DNA from: Bradysia coprophila
Taxonomy: Eukaryota > Arthropoda > Insecta > Diptera > Sciaridae
Direction of reading: 5' to 3'
NCBI RefSeq assembly: GCF_014529535.1
Contig: NW_023503493.1
Span: 11,192,001-11,256,000, forward strand
Length of the DNA stretch: 64,000 nucleotides
The notes beneath the pieces are model-generated. The model was not told the origin of the DNA, did no database searches, and worked only from the letters and a program-made list of their open reading frames with translations. A program made the translations under genes and the position numbers. Below, one piece after another: positions 25,001 to 36,400 of this stretch. Numbering within the stretch: position 1 is the stretch's first letter; each line of letters starts with the position of its first letter.

Positions 25001-28000
25001 TGGTTGATGTATCCCCGTTTGAAAGACATTTTTGTTTAAATTAGAATTGGTGTTATTTATGAGCAGTAACATGAAGTGGTCATAGTAATAAAAATAATGA
25101 AACAAAGAGCGAACTGTTTCGGTTTGGATTTGCTTTTTCATTCATTTGGTGAACCTTAAGTCTTGCGATTACTTGCTTGGATATAGCAGCTACTTACTAA
25201 ACATGAGAAATGAATTTTAATTGCTTTTTAGGCGACTAGTCATCGTTAAAGCGTCCAATTCTTATCGGTTCTCGATATATATGTAGTGATAAGTAACAAG
25301 CAATTCAATAGCGATGATTATTACATAGAGATATTTGTATGGGAAGAAACTAATTGAGTTTTTTTTTAAATTTATTTGTATCCTCAAGTCCATAAATCTA
25401 ATGATTGTCGAGAAATTGGTGCGCATTATAGATAAGCGTACCATTCATCCGAAGAGAAATTATAAATTTTTGGAATCATTGGTACAAAATCTTGGTTGTA
25501 AAAGACATTCGGTTTTTAGAGGCGACTGGAGTTGTGACAACGGTGTGAACATTGAACATTGTACAAAATACCCGGACGTGGATACGATAACCTTTGAAAA
25601 CAAAGTGTTACCAAAAATGAGAATGTTTGATAACAAATGTAGAAAGATCGCTAATATACCAATCAACAAGATTACAAAAAATCACGAACAAGACAAGTTA
25701 AAAAATCGGCTTTATGGTCAATCTCTCTGTTTTACCTTGTTATTGAACAATTTTTAATTTCGCCGGAATTTTTGGAAAAGATCCGGTTTAGACACATTCG
25801 AGTCTTTCATCCGAGTCTTTACCTGTTCAGATCGTCAGACTTAAAGTTATTTTTTGTGACAAGTAATTTAACAAAACTATAACAAGATTTTCATTTCATT
25901 AAATCTCGTTCCCACCGGTGCACCGGAGTTGTTGCAATTTGCAGTTGGCGATAAAAAATTTCCAAAAATAGGCCAAGGCTACTGGTGACATTTTTAATCC
26001 TGTACAAAGACTAAATTAATAGCAGATCAAAAAATATCCGATGAGGCTTTTGCACTTTTTTGACTAGCTTCATTGTCACTATCATGATCCCAAGGACTAA
26101 AATGCAAATCATTATTCTCACTGGTACGGAGTTGTGACTGGACCGAGGCCAGGACCTGCTATATCACTAATCATTCAATACAAATGCTAGCAAGAAGCGT
26201 ACTACACATTCTGCAACAGGATACAGTAAAATTTGGTATGTATGCCCTGTGTGCAACGCAAATCTATGTTTACCATTCACACTCTGAGCGGAGCTTTACA
26301 GTTTCTTCATCTTTTGAATTTCATGTGTCACAGACAGTAGCCCCCGATATACTTTGAACGGATCTCACAAACGTAAAAAAATGAGTCTGACCAGAACGTT
26401 TCAAATAATAAGTTTGCCTTTCATTGCAGTATACATTCTGCCACTGTAACTTAGTCAATGTTTCGAAACAAGCAATGAAAATTCAGAAAGTAGCTTCGCT
26501 GAAATATTCGTCGCAAAAATGAAGCGGAGGACGAACGATCAAATAACTATTTCACTGACTTCGAACGGGTCAAATACGATTTCTTTGTCTACGAATTCCA
26601 TTTGTCATGTGATTGTTTCGAGTCAGACGATGTTTGACAAAGATAAGAGAAATTGATGAAAATTAGCACAATTTTTATAGCATCTACAGACCGTGAGAAC
26701 TTGTTCGGTCAAAGTGAAAAGAAAAAGCAAAACAATTTTCGGTAAAAAAATTAATTTGTTCCGCTTTGCAATATCGATGTTATCAAAACAAAAACTGTAA
26801 TTACATCGGACCACATCGTATTACAAAATGTATCGAAAATAATCCGCAATTGAGTTAAATGGCGAAAAAATATTTACGTTTTGGTGGATAATGATCATCT
26901 GATGATTTACCTTTATTCTGTTGACCTGATGGTGTGCGGCGTTGCATAGCAAAATATTTTATTCTATTTACTCGGCTGGTCGATTTACCGTTTCTGGTTA
27001 TTTTATTTTCTATTTATATCCAAAATTGTTCTAATTACTTTTTCGTTTGACTAATGTTCATTCTTTTCGTATTGATTGTCTTGCCACTGTACGGGATCCA
27101 GAAATAAAATCAAAATAAAATAACAAAAACTGTCGCAAACACAATTCCAATCACTTAATCTCAGTCGAATAGCGCAATCGAAAAATGGTTCATCGTTTCA
27201 AATTTCCATTTCAAAATTTGGCCTACAAATTCTGTATACAACAAAACGAAATTGAACTGGACGGACTAGCTCACACACCGGAGTATTGATGACACAAGTA
27301 GAAGACGTCGTCGTCGGTCGTCGCCGACAATATCTGGTGTTTTTATCGAATTATTGTTACAATGGAACAAAAAAACAGTGTAACTATATCACTTTTAAAC
27401 ACACAATAGTGTACTACCGGAGTGTGTTCCATACACCTCTCGTACAGAGAGCAAAGGAAGAACAACAACAACAATTGTCTGATTTATCTCTGGTTATTAT
27501 TATTCTTGTGAGGGCCGTATCCAATATTACAAACTTTGAGAGTTTTTTTTTGTTCTTCGTCGTGTTATTTCTTCGTTTAAATTAACATAAAATATCTTGT
27601 ATGCAAATTTTTTTCATTATTCACGTATGGAAGGAAAAAGAGATAGAGCACATACAGTGGCAGAGATATGTGTGAGCTCTTTACTTGTGTGTATATATCG
27701 TTCGTATAGATAAAATAAAAAATTTTATGTGAAAAATTCGTTTTTTTTTGTACGAGTAAAGAGTATAGAATTTAACAAACACTGAACACAACAAGTTCAC
27801 ATTTCATTTCAGAAAACAGTTTTTATTTTGAAATTTCAATCAATCTCGTTTCCATTATTCTAAATCGTTTCGTAATTGTGGTTAACACTTTCAAAAAAAA
27901 AATTCGAAAAGAGTCAACTAGGACAGTTATCCAACGCAAAAAAAAACTTTTTAATTTTTATGGAAAAGTCTTTTTCTCTCGTTCCATGGTTCTGTTTTTT

Positions 28001-31000
28001 TATTTTCACCTTTACCACTTTATGTCTATATTACAATAAAACACCGCATATACTTAACAAACACCGCATCAATCATACACATTTAAAGAAAATTATTTAA
28101 AAAAAAAAACTTTTTTTTATATCTCGAGTCAATGACTATTAATTGACATTATACGAGGGGCACACACGAATCAATTCACATGTATTTTAATTACAAGTGG
28201 AATTATATGTATATATTTCAGTCGATCGAAAGGAAGAACAAACACAAAAAAAAACGAGAACTGTAACAGCGAACGAAGAAAAAAAAAACTGAAACTGAAA
28301 ATTGGCTGAACAAATAATATATTTCGTTTTAGGTGTAAACAACGAAAACGGTAAACTGTCGCTGGTTGTTAATTCATTTTTTTTCTTCGCCTTTTTACTA
28401 AATACACCGAATAAAATCAATAAACAATCACTGAATCATCGGCTATATGGGTTTGGTCCGGGCTGACGGATAAGCACCAGAATGTTCAAAAAATGCAACA
28501 CATTTCTGTTCCCTTTACTTTTCTTTTCTTGAAGTACAACATTCAGAAATATACGAAAAAAATTATAATAAGTCAACGTTACAGACAAGTGATCTGTACC
28601 GCTGTCGAGTGTTTAAAATGACTGTGAAAAGAGATCGCCGATGCGGTGGTGAATTTTTCTTCTTTTTCCACTCTGTGTGTGACTGTGTGTGTGCTTATGC
28701 TAACGGAAAGGCTAATATTGTGACAGGTGGGGCAGACGTATTTGTATACCATATCCAGAAAAGAAAGAGTCAAAGTGGACCCGAATGGAATGAGCTAGAA
28801 CGAGACGACGGGTTGACTCAACGTGCGATAATGTTGGTACATTTTTACAGTGTGAAACCGATTTGTTTATGTGACCCGACCATTTGTCATATTGGTGGGT
28901 GTGTGTGTGTAAGGTAACGTCAAAGTTTTTATATGTGTAGTCGGGTGGCTTGTATTCGGGCAAGTTGAACAAACTATACCCTGAACAGCGTTAATTGTAA
29001 TTGAAGGCGATACGGTCAAAATGGTCTTATCAATTTTACGTTTCGCATGTTTCTGTCCCGTCAATGTTTTACGTGTTAAATGTGATATTGAATGCAGTCA
29101 AGCTAAATCGTTAATTATGAACACGTTCCTTGCCACCTGCGCTATCTAAACTTACATACCTTATCCTACTTAGTGCACATTAGCATTTTGATTCTGAACG
29201 GTTGTCTTTGCACGCTATATGCTGCCGTTATAAAGTCAGATTGAAGTTGACGGTTTAGAATTCAGTTTGGAACATTTGTCGAGCATTAAAATCGCCAACA
29301 AAATTGTTTAGAGTTCGAAAATCGTTACTTAAGAAGTAAAAGAGTTTCTTCTATCGGCTTAGAGAGATTAGAATTTGTCAGTTGCCAGTATGTGAAAGCA
29401 GAAACGCAGACCAAAGTTTCCTTGTTTTCTACCCCCGACCCTTACTCCTTCTTTCAGAAAAAAGTCGTCAGGGCGTCTTCTATCCAGGGATGGTAAGTCC
29501 TCATCGTGGAGTTCACAGTACCCGAAGGTGCAAAAACTGAGGCCAATGTAAAGAGGACAATCACTACGGATATGTACACCGCAGTGCCTATATTCGCGAA
29601 AATATTTTCATGAATTTTCTCAAATTTTCACGATTTTCTCAAATTTTCGTGAATTTTCGCAAAAAGTTTTTTGTGAAAATTTTAGAAAATCGCGAAAATT
29701 TGAGAAAATTTGTGAAGATATTTTCGCGAATATAGGCACTGGTACACCGGTTCTGTCAGCTTCGACGTCACTTTTGTTCGAAAGCTCCACTGCTAGCTCT
29801 CGACCGAAAAACGTGCATCCGATCGAACGGAACACGAACACAACCAAAAACATTTTGACCGATATTGCTAGGAACACCCTACTATACTCACTGGTTATAG
29901 GTCAAAAAATGGGAAAAAAAATCTTCTGCCAGCGCATTAAGTGTAGTAGATTGTATCGTTGTCCCTCTTGCCTGTTTTACAATGTGCGACTAGTGTTCAA
30001 CGAGCACTGTTCATTGAACATTCGCAATGAAGTTATTGAACCAAAAGAATCGAACAGTCTCTTGTCATCTCTCATCATATTTACCAACACTTGAACGCAG
30101 AAAATATCCGATCCACACACAGACCCATCTACATACACAAATACATCCAAACACACACACATATGCCCTCACGAGCGCCATAGTAATTAAAGCAGAAACT
30201 TTGTAACCAAAATTGTATACGATTTGAAAACTGCGCAAAATCCACCACAAATCGCCCTTTTTTTTGCAACGATTTCATTTACATCTCTTCATAATTAAAT
30301 GTCGATGTTGTACACCGCAACGTGCAATGTTATGAAATAATTCCAATGAATTAGCGAGCGTCGAAAGTTGATTCTAGCGTGAACAAAGAAATGCAAACAC
30401 TTCATCACCGCTTGTATTCTCGTATCAAAACATGCACAAAGTGTCGATGGATCTGAACTGATTCATTGACATTGATACAACAGATACCCAAACATATGGC
30501 TTGATAAAACCAAAACAATTGAATGATGCAACTGTTACGATACGATAAACAAAGATGGTATCGAATTCGGTTCATTCCCGCTGTTGGATTTCTTGTACAC
30601 GAATCAAGAGTTAAATATTGGGGAAAACTGATCCGCAAAACGTGCAAACAAAAGAAAACGAAATTTCGACTCACCTTTCGCCGAAATTAAATAATTGTAG
30701 ACTGTGGGTGCAGATGCAACGTCACAAGGCGTTTTGCCTTTCTTATTCTTCAAGTACGGATCAGCACCGCGCTCCACCAGCAATTTGACCAATTTCAATT
30801 GACCCATAACCGCTGCATCATGTAATGGGGTATCGTCGTCCAGTCCTTTTGCATTCACATTCGCACCAGCCTTCACCAGCATCATGGCAACGTTAGTGTG
30901 GCCATGATTGCAAGCTTCATGCAATGGGGTCCAGCCTGAAATGAATCAAAATAACAAAATGAGTCAGTCGGGAGCTTTTAACTGTTCGTTTATGTCGGTA

Positions 31001-31410
31001 GCATTTTACTGACTACACTTACCGGCAAAGTCTGCAACATTCGGACTCATGCCTTGATCCAGTAATTTCTTGACACCTTCATGATCGCCCTTAATAGCTG
31101 CCACATGTAATGCGGTCTCTCCGCGCTCATTGCGATCCCGCGATCGAGCAGGTAGATAACTTTGACCACCTGGGCTGAGTTCTACAACAACAACATCAAC
31201 AATAGGTTATTTTCGTTCCGCTTTTTCGCAATTAAGACCAGAATTCTCACCTTGATTGGACGATGTCATTTGCATGAGCAATGCCATTTGTTGTCGTTCG
31301 GACATTGGTGTGTTTTGGGCAGCTGATCGACCTGAGCTACTTGATCCACTAGAAAAGCCTCTAGGCCTCGGATGAGACGGCATTGCCTTTACATTCTGTT
31401 TGAACGACAT
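13091..31410 (-). CDS. ANKRD12: Ankyrin-repeat chromatin cofactor, ANKRD11/ANKRD12 family
   Basis: Nuclear co-regulator; vertebrate ANKRD11/12 bind p160 coactivators and HDACs. Coding exons: 31251-31410, 31023-31181, 30675-30935, 13922-15696, 13091-13270, all in phase (844 aa). The N-terminus holds the family signature [13 protein letters not shown]. Ankyrin repeats follow in exons 2-3 ([50 protein letters not shown]). A long Ser/Pro/Thr/Asp-rich disordered middle comes next, then the conserved C-terminal region ([15 protein letters not shown] to [10 protein letters not shown]) ending in [20 protein letters not shown]. It is shorter than the vertebrate proteins (over 2000 aa) because the disordered middle is short. 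The start is ATG 31410 or 31383; an upstream 5' exon is possible. Intron 3 spans 15 kb. A minus-strand AATAAA near 12880 lies in the MCAT 3' region. The Drosophila counterpart is, I believe, CG10984. Confidence 0.93.
23219..24712. mobile_element. 1.5-kb foldback element with internal palindrome
   Basis: The ends read CAGTAGGGTGGTTCAAA on the left and, inverted, CAGATAGGGTGGTTTAAA on the right. Most of the interior is also palindromic. The block 23655-23840 (AGAGCGCTCACCCCTTGGCA, ACATGCAAAAATGTGTCAC) is inverted at about 24025-24182, and GGTTTGTGGATGATAAG (23960) is inverted at about 24008. No transposase is present. A short TGTACAG motif precedes or overlaps both ends, so the exact boundary is uncertain. 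Confidence 0.8.
26911..26947 (-). other. Candidate alternative first coding exon of the ANKRD12-like gene
   Basis: On the minus strand an ATG at 26947 opens twelve codons ([12 protein letters not shown]) plus one base, followed by a good donor (G|GTAAAT). The phase is exactly that needed to splice into the long C-terminal exon at 15696 (G + AC = Asp), the same phase as the ankyrin exon ending at 30675. Use of this exon would give a short isoform without ankyrin repeats. The frame stays open upstream of the ATG, and no clear acceptor is visible, which favours a first exon. Conservation is untested. Confidence 0.4.
29582..29741. mobile_element. hAT-type MITE with 8-bp target duplication
   Basis: A 160-bp near-perfect foldback with ends CAGTGCCTATATTCGCG and its inverse, flanked by the 8-bp direct repeat GTACACCG (29574-29581 and 29742-29749). 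An 8-bp duplication and CAGTG-type termini are typical of the hAT superfamily. The interior consists of AAATTTTC/GAAAATTT iterations and is non-coding. Confidence 0.9.
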
Positions 31411-32562
31411 AAAATGAAATGCATTCAATGCAATCGACGTTACGACACTGAGCAAACAAGCAATTTGTTGAAATTCGGCAGAAACTTATGTTCTAACCCA
31501 ATAAAAAGTGCAGAATAACACAAATACGATTTCGCTCGCTTATTTTTCCATACAAGAGTGACATTTCAACCGAAGTAAACAAAATGTCAAACGTTTCTAT
31601 TATGTTCAATTTCGGACGCTTCGTGGTGTTATTTCCATTTACGTCGAATCCATGACTTAAACTTACCGATCGGTTTAATGTTAATTGAGTGGAATTGTTA
31701 ATATTTTATTAATTAATAATAGTTTAATAACAGAAGACTTCCACTGCGATTTTTACACACCACGAGAAATTCTGATTACTAATTTCATCCACATGTAGAT
31801 GGCGTTGCTCCCAATTTTTTTTAAAGACTTTAGTGCCTGGGACTTTAATGAAAACACGCTCAAAATAATTTAAATTTAAAAAACAATGAAGTAGATCACG
31901 GTAATTTAAAAACGGACTTCTATATACGGGAAACCAATTAATATTAAATACTGGTTATGGCCAAATGACAAAATTTGTTCTGGCCGGAGCACATACCGTA
32001 CGGATTTTGCTTGTTTTCGTGTCGAACGTTGTCATTTGTTACAAAAAAGAGTATGGTGGAAAAAGAACAGGTGTAAAATAGTTCCTCTGCAAATTCGGGG
32101 TGAGTTCTCGATTTTTGTGGCCTTACACACAGCGATGTGTTTTAAATGTCATATTTGAAATAGAACAAAAAAATTCGATACACACACGGATAGTCATCAC
32201 TTTTAAAATGTGATAATTTGAGCTAATTAGTTCAAATACAATTTACACATAGTCCACAGTCAGGGCTGAGAACCTTAGGCAGTGGAAGTGAAGTGGTGAA
32301 GTCACCCAAGACAGACTTCTTTGTAAAGATCCTGACACAATTTTGCGTGTACGGAAAGGTATGTGTTCGTGTATCTAATAATATGGAGAGCCCCAAAGTT
32401 TAGAGAATTGGTGTTACCCGAGTGATAGGAGCCCGAAAAGACATGCCTGTGAACTCTACAAAGTTTGCAGCATTGGGTTAGCTGACGAACCGAAATATAT
32501 ATTTCATCATTGCTTTATGTGATAATGGCTCACTGATAATGGCAGAGTATGTAAACACTGAA

Positions 32563-32757
32563 GGTAATGCACACGGTGCCAAAAGAACGCAGTTTGAAAC
32601 TACGTAAAAGGTGAACTCGCACACGCAAGTTTATTGTTGGAAATGATTTTTAGCCATGTCATCGTCTTAACAAAATTATGGTATCGAAAATCGTGTGCGA
32701 GTTCACCTTTTACCTAGTTGAAAAAGGCGTTGTTTTAGCACCGTGTGCCAAATTACC
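32563..32757. mobile_element. 195-bp foldback MITE
   Basis: The ends are GGTAATGCACACGGTGC and, inverted from the right, GGTAATTTGGCACACGGTGC. The complementarity extends inward through AAAAGGTGAACTCGCACAC. The loop is about 60 bp. No target duplication was evident by eye. Confidence 0.85.
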
Positions 32758-32929
32758 CCACGCCGCCTCGTTTGTTTTCATCCTTAGACTCTTCTCACTT
32801 TTTATTTTGAACTTTCAGCGGTTTTACGACGACAATAGCCTGCTAAAGAAAATCGCATGGGTCAGTTGCTTTTTTTGACATGGACCTCTTTTTATAACCG
32901 AAGCTTTGAAAAGATATAGAGTGTTATAA

Positions 32930-33090
32930 TGAAAAAGAAGAAGATATTTTGACAACAACCCCAAGGCAAGTTAAAATAAACTGGTCTTCTGTCCTCTCGT
33001 TCTCAACGTACCACGTTGAAAGAGAAGCAAATACTTTGACAAGTACCCCAAGGCAAGTTATAATAACTAGTCTTCGGTTTTCTCGCTCTG
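32930..33090. repeat. Tandem direct repeat, two units
   Basis: Two adjacent units of about 75-85 bp share TTTGACAA, ACCCCAAGGCAAGTTA, TAAACTGGTCTTC/TAACTAGTCTTC and a CTCGTTCTC/CTCGCTCTG end. They lie about 400 bp upstream of the Ras64B start, within the probable promoter or 5' UTR region. Confidence 0.65.
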
Positions 33091-33473
33091 ATCATAACAG
33101 TCTATAATGGTAAAGAATCGAGCTGAGCTCGCCCTAAAATATTCTACGATTATATGGTCAAGTATACAGCCAGTCGGTGAAATGAAATTCTCAAACATTT
33201 TTTTGCACCGACTGGTGCATCCACTTGCTTGGCGACCCAAGTGAAATTTTTCCTTCTAGATCGGATCGGAAGAGAAATCAGAAATTTATCTGCTGGGAAA
33301 TGTGTGTACTCAAGAGCTGTCAGTCACCGTTTAACGTAACATAAGTGCATTTCATTATTTTTATTTTTTGTGTGTTTCCAAGAGTATAATAAAAGTGTGT
33401 GCCTCTGTGCCTTATATTTATTTATTATCCGATCTGTGTGGAACCTGATTGTAGCCTTATTTATATCCGTAAA

Positions 33474-36400
33474 ATGTACAAAACCTACAAATTGGTGGTT
33501 GTCGGTGGGGGTGGTGTGGGAAAGAGTGCTGTAACAATCCAATTCATTCAGGTAAAATACTGAACAAAAATGTTTTTAATGTTTCCGTGTTATACGTCCA
33601 TAAATAGAGGTAAAAAATCCGTTCGCTCGTCCGCCTACATCATGGTGTAGCAGTATGGTTTCTAATTAGATTCATAAATCATTCGTGAAACAATGCAGAT
33701 GAATGCAAATTTGCTTATCAATTGAATCCACCATCTGACTATATGCAAAGTGAACTTTAGGTTGGATTTAGATTATTTTTTTTATGATTGGGCGCGTCGC
33801 GCCGTTCATATTACTTTTAGGTATAAATATAGAATAGTGACGTCATGTGTGTATTTAATTTGTATTATCGTCTCGGTAAACCAACGCTTTTTTTTACTCA
33901 AATTAATTTTTTTCGGATCCCAATTACAACTGAATCACAGATGTTGTGCTCAATATATTGTAATGATCGGTGGTGTATGTACATCACCAACGCACTTCAA
34001 GCAAAAGTGGTACTCTAAATACAAAATTTTACACTGTAAAAAGAGTGGGGATAAAATTTCATTCAAAATAGTACTCTATTTGGCAGTTGTCATTAATAGC
34101 ACTTTTGCTTGAAGTGCGTTGACATCACATATAATTTGCAAAATATATTGGAGTGTATATGGAACGATGAGTGTCATGTATGAGATGATGTGATGATGCA
34201 CTCATATGAATGAAAGACTTTGAATCTGGGTGAACCAGTCATCACAATTCGTCGAATTTTTTTTTTCCAATTTCCATTATTTACGGAATGTATACGGAAT
34301 GCAGTTTTCTATTGAGTCTTCTCAGTAATTTAACAGCTGAAAAACTTACATAATTGTCATGTGAGATCGTCTAAATTTCGTGTCTTCTTTGAAGTGGAAA
34401 GAGTCTAATAATGAGAACTGTTTTTCTAAATTTCACCAAATTTCACTGAGAATTCGACCAAATTTAGTGATTTCGCAATACTAGACCCTGTTGCAATTGT
34501 CTAAAAAAAACTGCACTACGAGTAGACTTATAGATCATTTTCATTATACGGTACGCGTCAACGTAACCCCACTTAATTTTTCGTTAAGCAGTCCTTAATC
34601 TCAATTAATTGACATTAACTGCGTTCAATTTACTTGTTATTACATGAAAATCGTTCGTTCAATTCATTCGATATTTTTCGGCATGTCTGACAGCTGGGAT
34701 CGTGTCTGACGTTTACAAGGTCATGAAAATGATGCAAGTCGTTTGAAATGCCATCTATGTCAGGAAATGCCAAAAAAAACTCATCAAATGAATAAATGAA
34801 CGAAACATTTAACGAAACTTATGTGAAATTACGTCTGAAAGTACAGTATCTTGAAAATGATCTATAGATCATTTTCATGACCTTGTAAACGTCAGACACG
34901 ATCCCAGCTGTCAGACATGTCGAATGAATTGAACGAGGTATTTTCACCCAATTTATGTCAATTTATTGAGGTTAACTTAACGAAACCTAAGGTCGGGTTA
35001 CGTTGACCGTGTAATGATTAGATACGAGGAAGCATACCTTTTTGATATACAAAGAAATTCACCAAAATCGCTTTTGTATTCAAGGCCGTTTGAATTGCCA
35101 TCCGCGTCAAGAAATGCTATCCACGTAAAGAAAATCTCATACAAATGAATTAATGAACGAAACATTTAACGAAACTTAAGTGAGGTTACGTTCAAGTACT
35201 GAATCTTGAAGATGATCTATGGAGTGGTGAATTTTTCGAAGCGGCACGCATTTCTTGGATCAAATCGTATGGGATTAAACGGACTAAATTGAAGTTTCCC
35301 ATATGATTGAGTCCCAATTGGTCCAGGAAGTGGTGTACGTCTCAGAATTTTTAGTATGGGAAGTGGTGTATCACATCTCTCTGAAGTATCGACCAATTTA
35401 AACCTACCAACTTCTGATTATAGTCCGGTCGTTGTGACGACAATTTTGGCAAAAAGTTAGGATGTTTGACAAAAAAATTGGTAGGTTTAAACCTACCAAC
35501 TTTTTAGTCGCGCTCGATAAGAAAGTTGGTATCTTTTTTTGGTAGGTTTAAACATACCAACTTTTTACCAAAGCTACTAACTTTATGATCGAGCTCGACT
35601 TAAAAGTTGGTAGGTTTAAGCCTATCAAAGAAATATACCAACTTTGTCATCGAGCGCTATAAAAAGTTGGTAGGTTCAATCTCAACTCAATTCCTAACTT
35701 TCTTCACGCCGTAAAGGCGTTCTGTTGGTTCCTAGGGAACTCATCCCTTTACGAAATGTAACGTAAAGAAGTTTAGTAATACCAATTTTCATTGCACATA
35801 AAAAACATTTTAACACGCCGAGCGATCCGGAGCGAAGCGGAGGGCCGTAATGCGAGCCGGGCGCCGGAACAGTGTTGGTAACTTAGGAGTTAATTTTTTT
35901 CTCTCGCATCGTCTAATAATTAGTCTGTGTCATTCATTGCACATAAAAAGCGTTTTAACACGCCGAGCGATCCGGCTTATTGCCCCGGAGCGAAGCGGAG
36001 GGCCGCAATGCGAGCCGGGCGCCGGAACAGTGTTGGTAACTTAGGAGTTAATTTTTTTCTCTCGCATCGTTTAATAATTAGTCTGTGTCATTCATTGCAC
36101 ATAAAAAGCGTTTTAACACGCCGAGCGATCCGGCCCATTGCCCCGGAGCGAAGCGGAGGGCTGCAATGCGAGCCGGGCGCCGGAACGGTGTTGGTAGCTT
36201 GGGAGTTAATTTTTTTTTCTCGCATCGTCTAATAATTAGTCTGTGTAATTTTTGTTATATTTATAAAACTTAAATTTACAGAACCAAATTATAGACGGCA
36301 ACTGAATTTACCTTTCAATAAATTGTATTAGGAAAGTGTTTGGTTTGCCATAAAAAGATCAAAAATGGGCTCTGGAGATATTGTAACTTCCGTTTATTGC

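Larger units (their letters stand above)
15697..30674. other. 15-kb third intron of the ANKRD12-like gene
   Basis: AT-rich intron with no convincing host gene. It holds an inverted-repeat element (23219-24712), an hAT-type miniature element (29582-29741) and a candidate alternative first exon (26911-26947). Small minus-strand frames at 16923-17739 and a plus-strand 140-codon frame at 25335-25757 match no family I recognise. Low-complexity A/T runs and short CA/GT tracts are common at 27.5-30.2 kb. A CAGGTTCAGGT-like motif recurs loosely at 20130-20250. Confidence 0.6.
31411..33473. other. Divergent intergenic region (ANKRD12-like / Ras64B)
   Basis: About 2.06 kb between the start codons of two oppositely oriented genes, expected to contain both promoters and 5' UTR exons. 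It contains one foldback element (32563-32757) and one direct repeat (32930-33090). No other coding segment was recognised. Confidence 0.5.

Noticed and set aside
25335..25757. 140-codon plus-strand frame
   Set aside because: No recognisable domain, and the start follows an A/T run; left as unassigned intronic sequence.
35850..36273. Overlapping plus-strand frames of 62-101 codons with repeated [15 protein letters not shown] peptides
   Set aside because: They are read-through of the 145-158 bp tandem repeat; the peptide repeat mirrors the DNA repeat and no domain or splice context exists.
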